This document shows, in pieces, positions 45,119 to 54,442 of a stretch of 64,000 nucleotides of DNA (positions are counted from its first letter, which is position 1; every line of letters begins with the position of its first letter). The position numbers and the translations under genes were made by a program. The stretch is from JAFAQB01 sp046724555. GTDB lineage: Archaea > Thermoproteota > Nitrososphaeria > Nitrososphaerales > Nitrososphaeraceae. The stretch covers positions 1 through 64,000 of the forward strand of contig JBKOWU010000058.1 in assembly GCA_046724555.1 (NCBI GenBank), in the 5' to 3' direction. The notes under the pieces were generated by a model. The model was given only the letters and a program-made list of their open reading frames with translations. It did no database searches and had not been told where the DNA came from.

Positions 45119-45679
45119 TTGAAACAAATACGGTCTTTTATAGCTCTGGAAATAAATAACAAAAAAGCCGTCGAGAAATTGCAGCTAGAGCTATCCGAAG
45201 TCCCATATTTAAGACATCATGAAGTAAAAGCAGTTAAAAGGGAGAACCTTCATTTTACTGTTATTTTCCTCGACGAACTAGATCTACCAAATATTGAAAA
45301 AATAAAAAACAAGTTGTCTGAATTAGATTTTCAGCCAATTAAAATAACGTATCGTGGTCTTGGAGCATTCCCTAACCCAAACTTCGCTAATGTAATCTGG
45401 CTTGGCATTGAAGAGGAAGGAAAGAGCAAAATCATCAGCTTAGCCGATTCTGTGATATCAAAATTAAAAGAAATTGGTTTTAAACCAGATAAACCATTTA
45501 CGCCTCATATGACGATATTTCGTGTCAAAAAAGAAAGGCTCAGAGTAAATGAGATATTGTCAAAATATAGTACAAAGAGTCCCGGAGATGACGTTATTCA
45601 AAAATTATCTCTCAAGTCTAGTAGTCTTACTCCTCAAGGCCCGATCTATTCTGACATTTTTGTGGTGCACGCAAAGTGA
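45119..45679 (+). CDS. thpR: RNA 2',3'-cyclic phosphodiesterase (2'-5' RNA ligase family)
   Basis: A 186-residue 2H phosphoesterase starting at TTG. The two catalytic HxT motifs are HFTVIF (about residue 44) and HMTIFR (about 130). RSFIALEI is the usual family start. ThpR opens 2',3'-cyclic phosphates at RNA ends, including possibly those left by tRNA/intron splicing. Its stop overlaps the cca GTG by 4 nt (GTGA), so the two are translationally coupled, and both gene products act on RNA 3' ends. Confidence 0.9.
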   Translation: MKQIRSFIALEINNKKAVEKLQLELSEVPYLRHHEVKAVKRENLHFTVIFLDELDLPNIEKIKNKLSELDFQPIKITYRGLGAFPNPNFANVIWLGIEEEGKSKIISLADSVISKLKEIGFKPDKPFTPHMTIFRVKKERLRVNEILSKYSTKSPGDDVIQKLSLKSSSLTPQGPIYSDIFVVHAK

Positions 45680-47061
45680 GCTATATCCTAGAAGAAACGA
45701 TTTTCAAGGCGATAAAGCGATGCAAGCCATCGTGTGTTGAGGCTAAAAGATTAAAAACAGTAGCCGAGCAAACGTTACGGCTGGTAAAGTCATACAATTG
45801 TCCTAAAATAGTCGAAATAGTCTTCGGCGGATCGTTTGCCAAAGGAACTTGGCTAAAGTGTGATGCGGATGTTGACATTTTTGTAAAAATTGCTTCGTGT
45901 ATCAGCCTAGCAGAATTTGAAGAGATAGGTAAACGAATAGGACTCAAATCTTTAAGACAGTATAGACCAAATATTCGCTATTCCAGTCATCCTTATGTAG
46001 AAGCATATGTTAGAGGAGTCAGAGTCAACGTTGTACCATGTTATGATGTAGAAAAGGGCAGATGGAAAAGTGCAGCGGATAGATCCCCATTTCACACTCA
46101 GTATATTATCGATAATTTGGACCAGGAGAAAAAAAACCAAGTGAGACTACTGAAAAAATTTCTTAAAGGAAGTGGAATATATGGGGCGGAAATTGCCACA
46201 AGCGGATTTAGCGGGTATGTTACTGAAGTTCTGATCCTAAAATTTGGTTCATTCAGGGCTGTTTTAGAGGAGATTTCTAATATGAAAGCACAGGTGGGAT
46301 CAGAAAAAAAACAAGTGATTTCTGTAGAGAAAGTAGATGAGGATATTATAAAGACATTCGATAGCCATCTAATTATAATTGATCCTGTTGATCCTAAAAG
46401 AAATCTGGGAGCCGCCATTTCAGCAGAAAGCATTGGCAGATTTGTATTGGCCGCAAGGATATTCTTAGCAAGACCTTCGCTTGATTATTTTATGGAATCG
46501 AAGAGAACTAGGAAATATGCCCACCATTTTGATAATCGTCTTTACCACAACTTGCTTGTGATAGAATTCACTTATTCCAAGCGCAGCCCCGATGTGATCT
46601 GGGGCCAGCTGAAGAAATCTCTAAGAGCACTTTCAAAACAGCTAGAGATTGCTGATTTTAAAGTGATACGAAGGACATGTGGCACAGACGAAAAAAAGCT
46701 AGCCGTATTTGTCTTTTTGTTAGAATCATGCGAACTGTGGCCATATCGTGACAGAATCGGTCCAGAAATTCTTATGAGAAACGCAACGGACAATTTCATC
46801 TTGAAAAACCAAAAGAATTCTATTTTAATGTGGGTTGATGACGAAATGAGGATCAGAAATCTAGTAAAGAGAAAGGAAATATCAGCCAAACATTATCTAG
46901 GCTCGTTGTTAACAGAACACATCGAGATTTCAGGAATTACCTCGGGATTGATTGGAGATATTGCACGATCATTTCAAATTTATACTGGAGATGAACGAAG
47001 AATAAAAGGAATAACCAGAGATGCAATCAACAAGATTATCACACACGAGCTCATTAGATAG
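45676..47061 (+). CDS. cca: CCA-adding enzyme, archaeal class I
   Basis: A 461-residue class I nucleotidyltransferase starting at GTG. FGGSFAKGTWLKCDADVDIFV is the palm with catalytic GS...DxD. FHTQYIIDNLDQEKKNQVRLLKKFLKG, SGFSGYVTEVLI and the later head/body/tail domains follow. It adds CCA to tRNA 3' ends without a template; neither tRNA gene in this window encodes CCA. It sits between thpR (4-nt overlap) and a COG2112 kinase (41-nt overlap). Confidence 0.95.
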   Translation: MSYILEETIFKAIKRCKPSCVEAKRLKTVAEQTLRLVKSYNCPKIVEIVFGGSFAKGTWLKCDADVDIFVKIASCISLAEFEEIGKRIGLKSLRQYRPNIRYSSHPYVEAYVRGVRVNVVPCYDVEKGRWKSAADRSPFHTQYIIDNLDQEKKNQVRLLKKFLKGSGIYGAEIATSGFSGYVTEVLILKFGSFRAVLEEISNMKAQVGSEKKQVISVEKVDEDIIKTFDSHLIIIDPVDPKRNLGAAISAESIGRFVLAARIFLARPSLDYFMESKRTRKYAHHFDNRLYHNLLVIEFTYSKRSPDVIWGQLKKSLRALSKQLEIADFKVIRRTCGTDEKKLAVFVFLLESCELWPYRDRIGPEILMRNATDNFILKNQKNSILMWVDDEMRIRNLVKRKEISAKHYLGSLLTEHIEISGITSGLIGDIARSFQIYTGDERRIKGITRDAINKIITHELIR

Positions 47062-47806
47062 CAATAACGAACTTGATATTTCTTCGGCTGAGATTGCAAA
47101 TATTGTTTCATATCCCAATTTTTCCGCCAAAGACTACTCAGATCGTTTGAACGAAATTTCTTCATTTGGTATAACACATTTTTTACTTGGTGGCAGAACA
47201 AAAATTGGAAAAATAAATATTGCTGGCAAAGGGTGTGTAAGTATTGTTCTTAAGGTTAGAGCCAAAAGCAGAATCTATGCGCTCAAAATAAGAAGAACTG
47301 ACGCAAATAGGTTTAGCATGGAAAGAGAATCTTATTTGCACAAAATAGCTAACTCTGCTCAAGTCGGTCCGCACTTGTTTCAGTCATCGAAAAATGTTAT
47401 CATTATGGAATTCATCGATGGTCTAAGCCTGATTCATTGGATAAGGAATGAGGACATAAGTGCAAATGATGCCCGCCATCTTGCTGCATCCATACTTGAA
47501 CAGTGTTATCGCCTGGATAGGTCACAGATAGATCACGGACAATTAAGTTGTCTTAATCACCATATTCTAGTGTCAAAATCTAACAATGCAGCGAAAGTAA
47601 TTGACTTTGAAACTGCAAGTACTGCAAGGAAGCCATCTAACGTAACTGCGGCTGTTCAATCATTATTTCTCAGCGGAATAATCTCATCGCGAATGAATCA
47701 ACTGCTAAATGTTGTCAAAAGGGAAAGTATCATACAACTGCTAAAGACGTATAAACAGAACACCAATAAAATTAACTTTGATAACATAATGAGCATATTT
47801 AGCTAG
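47021..47806 (+). CDS. Predicted serine/threonine protein kinase (COG2112, Bud32/RIO-related)
   Basis: A 261-residue eukaryotic-type kinase-fold protein. Gly-loop GKGCVSIVLKV, Lys in YALKIRR, a divergent catalytic loop DHGQLSCLNHHILV (HGQ in place of HRD), and VIDFETAS in place of DFG match the archaeal COG2112 family. It overlaps the end of cca by 41 nt if the first ATG is used; a later start is possible. Linkage with thpR-cca suggests a role around tRNA or ribosome biogenesis, but no substrate is known. Confidence 0.8.
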   Translation: MQSTRLSHTSSLDSNNELDISSAEIANIVSYPNFSAKDYSDRLNEISSFGITHFLLGGRTKIGKINIAGKGCVSIVLKVRAKSRIYALKIRRTDANRFSMERESYLHKIANSAQVGPHLFQSSKNVIIMEFIDGLSLIHWIRNEDISANDARHLAASILEQCYRLDRSQIDHGQLSCLNHHILVSKSNNAAKVIDFETASTARKPSNVTAAVQSLFLSGIISSRMNQLLNVVKRESIIQLLKTYKQNTNKINFDNIMSIFS

Positions 47807-47975
47807 ATCAATGTGCTGAAGACAATCAGAAGGTATTATAGGTAAAAGTGTATCGTACCTATACCAGGCATACTGATATAAACAAATCATAATTATCTCG
47901 AGGTAAATACATACGTCTGCACATTGTTTCCTACGCACTTTGCATGAACTATGTGAAACGCCACCTCCAACCAGT

Positions 47976-48380
47976 CTAACGGTGTATAGCGTGGTGTCTT
48001 CTACTGAGCGTCGCTTCGTTCTCGGACCCATGATAGGTTTTTCGCTGCTTTAGCGCATTATCGATTTCCACATTTATAGTAGCAAGAGTGAATTGTCTTA
48101 ACAATTTTGCTAATTCGGAATCTGTGTTAAGCATATACATTCTAGTTTTACCTATCTTCCCTGTTTCCTTTACTATTTGCTTGCTGACTAGACGGGGTAA
48201 GACCCTTTGTAGAGTTCTAAGTGGAACGCGTGTTATTTTGCTTATTTCAGGTGCAGAATAATCGAATTTCTGGTTTAGAACAAGGAAATCCAGGATTCTG
48301 GCACTTGTGTTCTGGAAGATCGCCTCTAAGGGCCTTTTCCTATTATACGATACCTCTCTGCGTAAAGTTACCTCAGCCAT
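47976..48380 (-). CDS. Winged-helix transcription regulator
   Basis: From the ATG at 48380 the protein has 134 residues. Residues about 20-95 form a winged helix (ARILDFLVLN, YSAPEISKITRVPLRTLQRVL, wing KETGKIGKTRMYMLN), followed by a basic helical tail. The frame extends to 48548, but a TATA box at 48402-48413 (minus) places the transcript start at this ATG. It is divergent from the 48507 gene, whose promoter shares the 126-nt spacer; regulation of that neighbour is plausible. Confidence 0.75.
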   Translation of the reverse strand: MAEVTLRREVSYNRKRPLEAIFQNTSARILDFLVLNQKFDYSAPEISKITRVPLRTLQRVLPRLVSKQIVKETGKIGKTRMYMLNTDSELAKLLRQFTLATINVEIDNALKQRKTYHGSENEATLSRRHHAIHR

Positions 48381-48472
48381 ATTGTAGATATCTGGCCAGG
48401 AGTATATAAATAAACGACAACATAGACGTGAATAGTACGCGAGAATGGCGGGAATGTGTCGCAAGTGGCGCA

Positions 48473-48483
48473 GATTTAAATAG
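48473..48483 (+). promoter_or_regulatory. TATA box for the gene at 48507
   Basis: GATTTAAATAG lies about 28 nt before the GTG start, indicating a leaderless mRNA. The divergent regulator has its own box at 48402-48413. Between them are two similar AATGGCG/AGTGGCG elements that could be operator half-sites. Confidence 0.45.
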
Positions 48484-48506
48484 TCTGGCAGGTAGCATAC
48501 TACATA

Positions 48507-49238
48507 GTGCTTTCGACTGTTGAATGGCGCAAATGGTTGTTGCAGCAATTAATTGGTGAGGGTGTTCATAACGTAATGTTAGACGAACAAATACGTATGG
48601 AAGCCGGCAGACACTACGACACCAATTTTGACCTTGCTTTAAGATCCCTTAAGGATGATGGTATTATAATGTATCTAGAATCAAAACAGCAGAAGAAATA
48701 TGTTGTGAATTATGACAGGCTAGAACAAGCTCATGCAATAATAAATTCCGAAGCAAAAGAAACCGATCAACAGAACGTATTGGTGCAGCCTTATTTACGA
48801 GAACCTGAGGGATACATATTCTGGTTTGATAATAAGGGACCTGGGCAGCGCAAAAAACAAAGTATCTATAACATATATTTCAAAAATACAGACAATCTGA
48901 ACTTTGCGGCTCAACTCATAACAAGATCGGTAGATAATCCTAAAACTGTGTACATGGGCTCATTAAACGACCCTGAATCTTACATATCAAGGCTTTGGCG
49001 TGCTATATCAATTATAACATCTGAGAATAAAGATGGCACCTTCATATTGCAAAATGTACAGGACAAAGACCGAGTAGCGTGCGGTAATAATCGTCAGCGC
49101 GGAAAAATTGCGCTTATAATTTTTCATAAACTTGGATATCTGCAGAAAGTGAGCGTAAAAGGAAATTCTACTGTATTTAAGCTCACCGGGAAGAAGCCGT
49201 TTACTATAACGCTAGACGATATTTTTGACCGTTTCTAA
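48507..49238 (+). CDS. Hypothetical protein with winged-helix-like segments
   Basis: A 243-residue soluble protein, not recognised. Residues 1-70 resemble a winged helix (LDEQIRMEAGRHYDTNFDLALRSLKDDGIIMYL). The C-terminal region (about 160-235) also looks like a wing-helix (RGKIALIIFHKLGYLQKVSVKGNSTVFKLTG). A beta-rich middle (100-150) separates them. The GTG start is fixed by a TATA box 28 nt upstream. It probably binds nucleic acid; the role is unknown. It is divergent from a winged-helix regulator gene. Confidence 0.6.
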   Translation: MLSTVEWRKWLLQQLIGEGVHNVMLDEQIRMEAGRHYDTNFDLALRSLKDDGIIMYLESKQQKKYVVNYDRLEQAHAIINSEAKETDQQNVLVQPYLREPEGYIFWFDNKGPGQRKKQSIYNIYFKNTDNLNFAAQLITRSVDNPKTVYMGSLNDPESYISRLWRAISIITSENKDGTFILQNVQDKDRVACGNNRQRGKIALIIFHKLGYLQKVSVKGNSTVFKLTGKKPFTITLDDIFDRF

Positions 49239-49618
49239 TAGCAGCCTTCATGCTAAAATATTTGTATCAAGGTTCAGCAAACAGAAAAGAAAGATAGATA
49301 CACTTGGTTTCTTGCTGTACAATGTCTTTGACAATCGAGGCCTATTCTCTGCTATGAAAATAAGCCAGAGCTGAATGTTATCATACCGTCGAAATGTGAT
49401 CCGGATTTATCTTATCGCTGGCCAGAATATTTAATAATTTGATCTTCAACGGAAAGCGATACTCATGAGGTTCACTATTTATACTCCTGGAACCGATATG
49501 TGTTACGGTACAGCTAATAGGAATATGGGATGATCTTGCACATTAGAATTATTCGATCTTCTCTGCACTACTCATATATAGCTTCGTAGGAATATATTTT
49601 TGTATAGGAGATAATATC
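49239..49618. other. Intergenic stretch with promoter elements only
   Basis: No gene is supported. TATA-like sequences at about 49421-49431 (GAATATTTAAT) and 49570-49578 (CATATATAG) could drive the cyclase gene at 49619. Confidence 0.4.
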
Positions 49619-50794
49619 TTGACTGCTCCGGGAGATGAATCGGGAAATAACTCAAGGCCCAACTATTTTGATCCTAGCATTGTCTCTGCTGAGGGTGTCT
49701 ATGATGAGCTCCCATTTTCTGCAGACGTACAAAAATGCTGCGTTTCGTTTGTCGACATGGTACATTCTACGGAAATTATAGCACAAATTTCTAATCCAGC
49801 AAGAATTAGAAAATACTATTCAATCTTTATCAATACCATAGCAGCAATAGCGAAGAGTTTTGACGCCAAAATAATAAAAAATACAGGTGATTGTTTGATA
49901 TATTATTTTCCAAAAACATTTGATTATTCTAACTCATCTGCTTTCCGAGATGTAATAGAATGCGGCTTGGCTATGGTGGAAGCCAGCTTGTCAATTAATT
50001 TGCCCCCAAATGACTACAAGCTGCCTGCTATTAACTACAGAATTAGTGCTGACTACGGTGCTGTACAGATGACTAGGTCGATAACTTCTGCTGCCAATGA
50101 TCTGTTTGGACAAGTGATAAGTCTTTGTAGTAAGATGAACTCACTGGCATCTCCAAATGGAATGGTAGTTGGGAACAACCTCCAGCAAATCATTAAGAAA
50201 TATTATTCTGATAATTATAATTTCGAGGTATTAAAGGGAAGCGGTCTTATTGATGCCGGTGCAATATATGATATATACACCGTGAAGCCCAAAAAGAGAG
50301 ACATCGCTGCGCTAGGTCACGAGATGGCATTATCAAAGGTAGATGCAGGTCTAAAATTTCTGTCCCTTAAGAAACCAAAAATTTCACCTACTGACAAGCA
50401 ACAAAGCAAAGAGCTAGCTCATAATATCCTTATAGTAGATGATGAGCCAGATGCGCTTTTTACTTACAAAACCTTTTTGGCATCTGAAGGCTTCAATGTT
50501 GATGCATTTACGGTTCCCGAGGAAGCTTTGAATACATTCACAACCAGAAATCCATCATACTATAGCTTGGTAGTAGTGGATATAAGAATGCCCCATCTGA
50601 ACGGTCTCCAGTTTTATCATCAACTAAAGAGGATCAGTATGTCTATGAAAGTGCTCTTTGTATCAGCTCTCGATGCTGCTGCAGAACTCGTAAGTATATT
50701 ACCCAACGCAAGCGATATACGTGTTCTTAAAAAACCAGTAGATCAAGAAAATTTTATGGCTACAGTAAGAGGGTTACTGGAGTATAATATGTAA
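49619..50794 (+). CDS. Class III nucleotide cyclase domain fused to a response-regulator receiver domain
   Basis: A 391-residue protein starting at TTG, preceded by GGAGAT about 9 nt upstream. Residues 38-225 are an adenylate/guanylate cyclase domain with both metal aspartates (Asp46 in SFVDMVHST, Asp91 in KNTGDCLIYYF). Residues 265-391 are a CheY-like receiver: Asp274-Asp275, phospho-acceptor Asp321 (VVVDIRMPHLNG) and Lys in VLKKPV. The order cyclase then receiver is the reverse of the common receiver-cyclase layout. Its activity on ATP or GTP is untested. No histidine kinase gene is adjacent. Confidence 0.85.
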   Translation: MTAPGDESGNNSRPNYFDPSIVSAEGVYDELPFSADVQKCCVSFVDMVHSTEIIAQISNPARIRKYYSIFINTIAAIAKSFDAKIIKNTGDCLIYYFPKTFDYSNSSAFRDVIECGLAMVEASLSINLPPNDYKLPAINYRISADYGAVQMTRSITSAANDLFGQVISLCSKMNSLASPNGMVVGNNLQQIIKKYYSDNYNFEVLKGSGLIDAGAIYDIYTVKPKKRDIAALGHEMALSKVDAGLKFLSLKKPKISPTDKQQSKELAHNILIVDDEPDALFTYKTFLASEGFNVDAFTVPEEALNTFTTRNPSYYSLVVVDIRMPHLNGLQFYHQLKRISMSMKVLFVSALDAAAELVSILPNASDIRVLKKPVDQENFMATVRGLLEYNM

Positions 50795-50964
50795 ACTGAT
50801 CCAATTATTTTAGCTACATGTGTTTGTCTTGTTCTGTGGGCCGAGGTGTTTGGGCATGCACTTGTCATGTAACAGATCTGACTAGCATTCTGGGAGACTC
50901 TGTTTGACAAATTGCCACAATCTCATATTTGCTAGGTTGTAAATCGTTGTATAGTCCGGTTAAA

Positions 50965-51318
50965 TTAGCGCCTCATTAGCTGAAGAACACCATCTATTAT
51001 CTTAGTATGATCTGCCACAATTTCAGTAGTTATCAAGAGCAAATGCTGATTTTCTAATGGAAAAGTTATCCGCTTTATCTTTTCGTATTCTGCCATTGCA
51101 TATTTTCCCCTTCCAATCTTAGAAGCAAGCGAGTTACGCAAACCCCATCTAGCTAAAGCTTGCAAATTTGATCTTTTAGTTTCATCTGCTGAGAGCAAAT
51201 TGGCGATACCGTCTCTGTGACCTCCATACTTAATTTCTCCCGTCTCATCACATACCCCAGCAAATCGTATATCTGGGGCCAAGCTTAGGATGTCCTTGCA
51301 AAGTTTATCGTAATCCAT
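50965..51318 (-). CDS. DUF6659/roadblock-like protein
   Basis: A 117-residue protein from the ATG at 51318 (MDYDKLCKDILSLAPDIRFAG). The pattern of an initial helix, strand VCDETGEIKYGG and helix matches small roadblock/LC7-like proteins that are abundant in Nitrososphaerota, annotated DUF6659. They probably act as regulatory dimers in signalling. The TATA region at 51344-51353 serves this gene and the divergent membrane-protein gene. Confidence 0.7.
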   Translation of the reverse strand: MDYDKLCKDILSLAPDIRFAGVCDETGEIKYGGHRDGIANLLSADETKRSNLQALARWGLRNSLASKIGRGKYAMAEYEKIKRITFPLENQHLLLITTEIVADHTKIIDGVLQLMRR

Positions 51319-51343
51319 GTGTAGTATTATTACTAAAACGAGC

Positions 51344-51353
51344 ATTATAATAA
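51344..51353. promoter_or_regulatory. Shared bidirectional TATA region
   Basis: ATTATAATAA reads as a TATA box on both strands and lies about 25 nt from each of two divergent starts (51318 minus, 51374 plus). One site may therefore set transcription in both directions. Confidence 0.45.
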
Positions 51354-51373
51354 GGATTATTAATCTAGGCCAA

Positions 51374-52309
51374 ATGCAATGTGATAGGTTACCTACATTC
51401 TACTCTGCCTGGTGGAAAAAACTCAATGTCGCTTCAGCGGCGAAAAATTTATTTCTCAAATTGTACAAATATGAACAACACGTTATGACGGCGCTGGATC
51501 CCAATATGCTCAATCCATCTATGTTGTTGGGTCCTAATGCTTTCCAGGTAATTGATCTCATAATAACCGTTCCATCAGTCGTATTTGCTTGTCTAATTTC
51601 TTGGCATTTTTTCAGATCCTATAGGTTCTCAGGGTTTGGGTACTTGTTGGGATTGCCAGTAGGGTTCGTTTTTCTGGCGCTATCATTTCTATTTCAATAC
51701 TTGAATCTAATTTTCTCAAACGATCAATCATTATATCCTATTTTCTTCTGGATCCAGTTAGCATCACAATCAGAGGCATTGGCGTTAATCGCCATATCAT
51801 ATCATTTCAAGAGCAAGAGTTTTGATAATTACTCTATACATGACATCAATTTCGTCCCGGCCCCCAAAATCAATAGTGATAGGACATTTAATAAAACAAA
51901 AAAGCTTGTAAGCAGTAGCGTACCTCTGATAATGATTGCTATACCATTTGTAGTACCTGTGTATGAACTGGTGTCAGAACCAGGTTTTACCTATTATGGG
52001 CTCGCAGATTTAAGCCTGTTTTTGAGGTTTTTCAATATGACGGTTCTCTGCTACATATTCATTAATTCTGTTATATCCTTAGTAAAGGCAGCCAGCATAA
52101 AGTTCCTCTACATACCCGGCGCCTTTGCACTTCTCTGGCTTGAGCAATATTCACTTGCCATAACGTATTTTGAGAATAACACTATTGCTTATCTTGGTTC
52201 AACAATAGCACGGTTGGCAGGCTTGACTTTGTTTGTCTATATAGTATATACTATAACATCTAGAGGGTCAAGGAGAAATATGCAAATTGAAACAAGAGAA
52301 AAGACATAA
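51374..52309 (+). CDS. Multi-pass membrane protein, probable sensor, unknown function
   Basis: From the ATG at 51374 the protein has 311 residues with about seven hydrophobic helices: VIDLIITVPSVVFACLIS, YLLGLPVGFVFLALSFLFQYL, FWIQLASQSEALALIAIS, VPLIMIAIPFVVPVY, LRFFNMTVLCYIFINSVISL, FLYIPGAFALLWL, and IARLAGLTLFVYIVYTI. An earlier ATG at 51317 lies upstream of the TATA region and is unlikely. The stop overlaps the following winged-helix gene by 23 nt, so membrane protein and regulator are translationally coupled. Confidence 0.7.
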   Translation: MQCDRLPTFYSAWWKKLNVASAAKNLFLKLYKYEQHVMTALDPNMLNPSMLLGPNAFQVIDLIITVPSVVFACLISWHFFRSYRFSGFGYLLGLPVGFVFLALSFLFQYLNLIFSNDQSLYPIFFWIQLASQSEALALIAISYHFKSKSFDNYSIHDINFVPAPKINSDRTFNKTKKLVSSSVPLIMIAIPFVVPVYELVSEPGFTYYGLADLSLFLRFFNMTVLCYIFINSVISLVKAASIKFLYIPGAFALLWLEQYSLAITYFENNTIAYLGSTIARLAGLTLFVYIVYTITSRGSRRNMQIETREKT

Positions 52310-52562
52310 GCTGCAGCTCTATTATGCAATACTCTGTGCTATCGAAGAAGACGTGACGGCTAATCGAATTGCTAGACCAACACGTGTTCAACACTATTCC
52401 AGGTTATCCTACGATAAAATGATGAATCATTTGATCGAACTAGAACAAAAGGAAATGATTTACCGTACTAGCGATGGTCTGGTGTCAATTACTAGCAAGG
52501 GCAGGAGGTTCATAAGACAGTATGATGAATTAATAAATCTAATCGAAAGCGCTGGTCTTTAA
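52287..52562 (+). CDS. Small winged-helix regulator
   Basis: A 91-residue protein starting at TTG inside the end of the preceding membrane-protein gene. The ANRIARPTRVQHYSRLSYDKMMNHLIELEQKEMI helix-turn-helix and the SDGLVSITSKGRRFI wing match the archaeal winged-helix family (COG3432). Coupling to the membrane protein suggests a one-component-like sensor-regulator pair; this is inference from gene arrangement. Confidence 0.78.
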   Translation: MKQEKRHKLQLYYAILCAIEEDVTANRIARPTRVQHYSRLSYDKMMNHLIELEQKEMIYRTSDGLVSITSKGRRFIRQYDELINLIESAGL

Positions 52563-52677
52563 AATCGTATATTTGTTGCGCAAATGCATTGACATTAAAA
52601 CTACATTGAAGAAATAGACGTACCTTCAGTAATCCATAATGCAACATCGTTGAGTCATTACGGCCACGACGATGCAC

Positions 52678-53073
52678 TTATTTTCTTTGAACCGCTCGTA
52701 AGATTCCAAGAGCCATTATAATGAAACCTATTATAATTATTGCACCAAATGATCTTTGGATTCCTGTTAATCCTCCATTGGCCATAATAGAAGCTGCTAG
52801 TACTGAACTTCCAATTAACGCACCACCAGTAATCAGTAAAACGGTTGTTAATTTTGATCTCTCACTAAATCCAATCGCAAAGGATAGAAAAAACAAGATT
52901 ATTGAGGATGTACCGAATATCATTCCTCGTTGGGCTGCATTCATCGGTAGAAAACCTTGATCGTTTCCTCGCGCTACAGCAGCATCAGCAATATATGTGA
53001 GTAACAACACCATGGCTATGATTGCTGACGCTTCAGATGCTCTCTTCTTTTTTGATTTTGTTTGAATGTACAT
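52678..53073 (-). CDS. Small four-helix membrane protein
   Basis: From the ATG at 53073 the protein has 131 residues with a short basic N-terminus and four hydrophobic helices (ASAIIAMVLLLTYIADA, MIFGTSSIILFFLSFAIGF, TTVLLITGGALIGSSVLAA, SFGAIIIIGFIIMALGIL). No functional family was recognised. A/T-rich TATA-like sequence precedes the start. Confidence 0.65.
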   Translation of the reverse strand: MYIQTKSKKKRASEASAIIAMVLLLTYIADAAVARGNDQGFLPMNAAQRGMIFGTSSIILFFLSFAIGFSERSKLTTVLLITGGALIGSSVLAASIMANGGLTGIQRSFGAIIIIGFIIMALGILRAVQRK

Positions 53074-53091
53074 TTCGATATATAATAACAA

Positions 53092-53572
53092 TAGTAGCAG
53101 GAGTAATATATATCACTACAAGCATGATTTTTCGAGTTTTCCTACTATGCCCGTATAGATAAACAGAAGATCATGACATCTGTCTGTTGACATTACTCAA
53201 TTATAACGTCTGTCAATTATCAGATGGCAACATAAGACGTTAAATATCCTCTCGGTGTTTTATGATAAATGTTCAATTGGGGCAACAGCCAACGACTCTC
53301 TTAGAGTGAGTAAAGCTTATCACAACCGTCGATCAAAAATTTCGGTAATGAAGAATCAGTTCGATCATAGTCATAAAAAAACAATCCCACGTGCTAATTG
53401 TGCTATTGTTAATCTAACACAAGAACGCTACAAACGTTCGATCCAAGCTTATATATTCCTTCATCGTTGGTTAGGTCTATTATGACAATAGGGCATGTTA
53501 TGGGGACAACTGTACAGTGTATGAAAAACCGTACAATGCTATTACTTCGAACACAAGGGGCTGACTCGAGCG
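53092..53572. other. Intergenic stretch upstream of the secreted-protein gene
   Basis: No convincing gene. A TATA-like CTTATATATT lies at about 53447-53456. Near 53515-53540 is an imperfect inverted repeat TGTACAG...CCGTACA that could be a regulatory site for the gene at 53573. Confidence 0.35.
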
Positions 53573-54082
53573 ATGAATGATGAACTTGTACTATTTGTCG
53601 TCCTACTTAGTTCCGTTTTACTAATTTCTAGTCTAACAGCTCCTATGTCATATGCTCAAGGACAGCAACCACAGACAACTCAGCAATTCACATCCGCTGC
53701 AACAGCCAAACAGGTTGTCGATGCGTACAAGGGAGGAATTCCGTTCAAACGCTACATTGAGAATGCTGTCAAGAACACCGATTCCCCTGATAACACAATT
53801 ATAAAGAACCAACTAAGCTCTGGGAATATTGCGTGCGGGGGATCAGATGCCATAAGCAAGGCAAGCACGTGCGACGGCATTATATCGTTCGCCAAGCTGG
53901 CATGTGAGGATAACTCAAGCATATCTCCAAACTGCAGTCACAGTTACATAGACCAATACATAAGTCAGAGAAATCTTGATGCTCAGGCCATAAACAAAGG
54001 CGCTTACAAACAGCTAGCCCATATGATGGTAGATGTACATCCAGAGGCACAGGGAAACGACGAGGTATTTCAACTAAGGTAA
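53573..54082 (+). CDS. Secreted hypothetical protein
   Basis: A 169-residue protein with a Sec-type signal peptide (hydrophobic LVLFVVLLSSVLLISSL, then APMSYAQG as a likely cleavage site near residue 29). The mature part is hydrophilic with four cysteines (CGG, STCDG, LACED, NCSH) that could form disulfides. No family was recognised. It is probably anchored at or exported to the cell surface. Confidence 0.6.
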   Translation: MNDELVLFVVLLSSVLLISSLTAPMSYAQGQQPQTTQQFTSAATAKQVVDAYKGGIPFKRYIENAVKNTDSPDNTIIKNQLSSGNIACGGSDAISKASTCDGIISFAKLACEDNSSISPNCSHSYIDQYISQRNLDAQAINKGAYKQLAHMMVDVHPEAQGNDEVFQLR

Positions 54083-54442
54083 TGATAGAATCTAAAAAAT
54101 AATATATTTTTAATCTCACATTTTTGATTTTGTTGGATTCGAGGACCCTAGATGACCGAGTTTTCAATCACATACACATGGTATGAAAACAATTTACAAT
54201 TTGCAGCGCTGTTACATCATCGATATACGGGATCCTAATGGCTCGTATAGGGTCACAATACACAAGGACCCTTATACCTTATGTATTGTCTGTGACATAT
54301 GGATAAATTAATCTAGAACAAGATGGTATACCCATGTGAAGCGAGTCTATCTTATTAATACGATGTTACGAAAATACCAATCATACTTATATATTTGTCT
54401 GACTAGTACTCGCACAATATATTGCTAAAATTATGATGGTAT
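54083..54442. other. Intergenic stretch, promoter of a small gene at its end
   Basis: A/T-rich, with no gene before the TATA box CAATATATT at 54414-54422, which precedes the small gene at 54443 by about 25 nt. Confidence 0.4.

Noticed and set aside
53255..53485. 76-codon frame upstream of the secreted protein gene
   Set aside because: Composition not coding-like, no promoter at the right distance.
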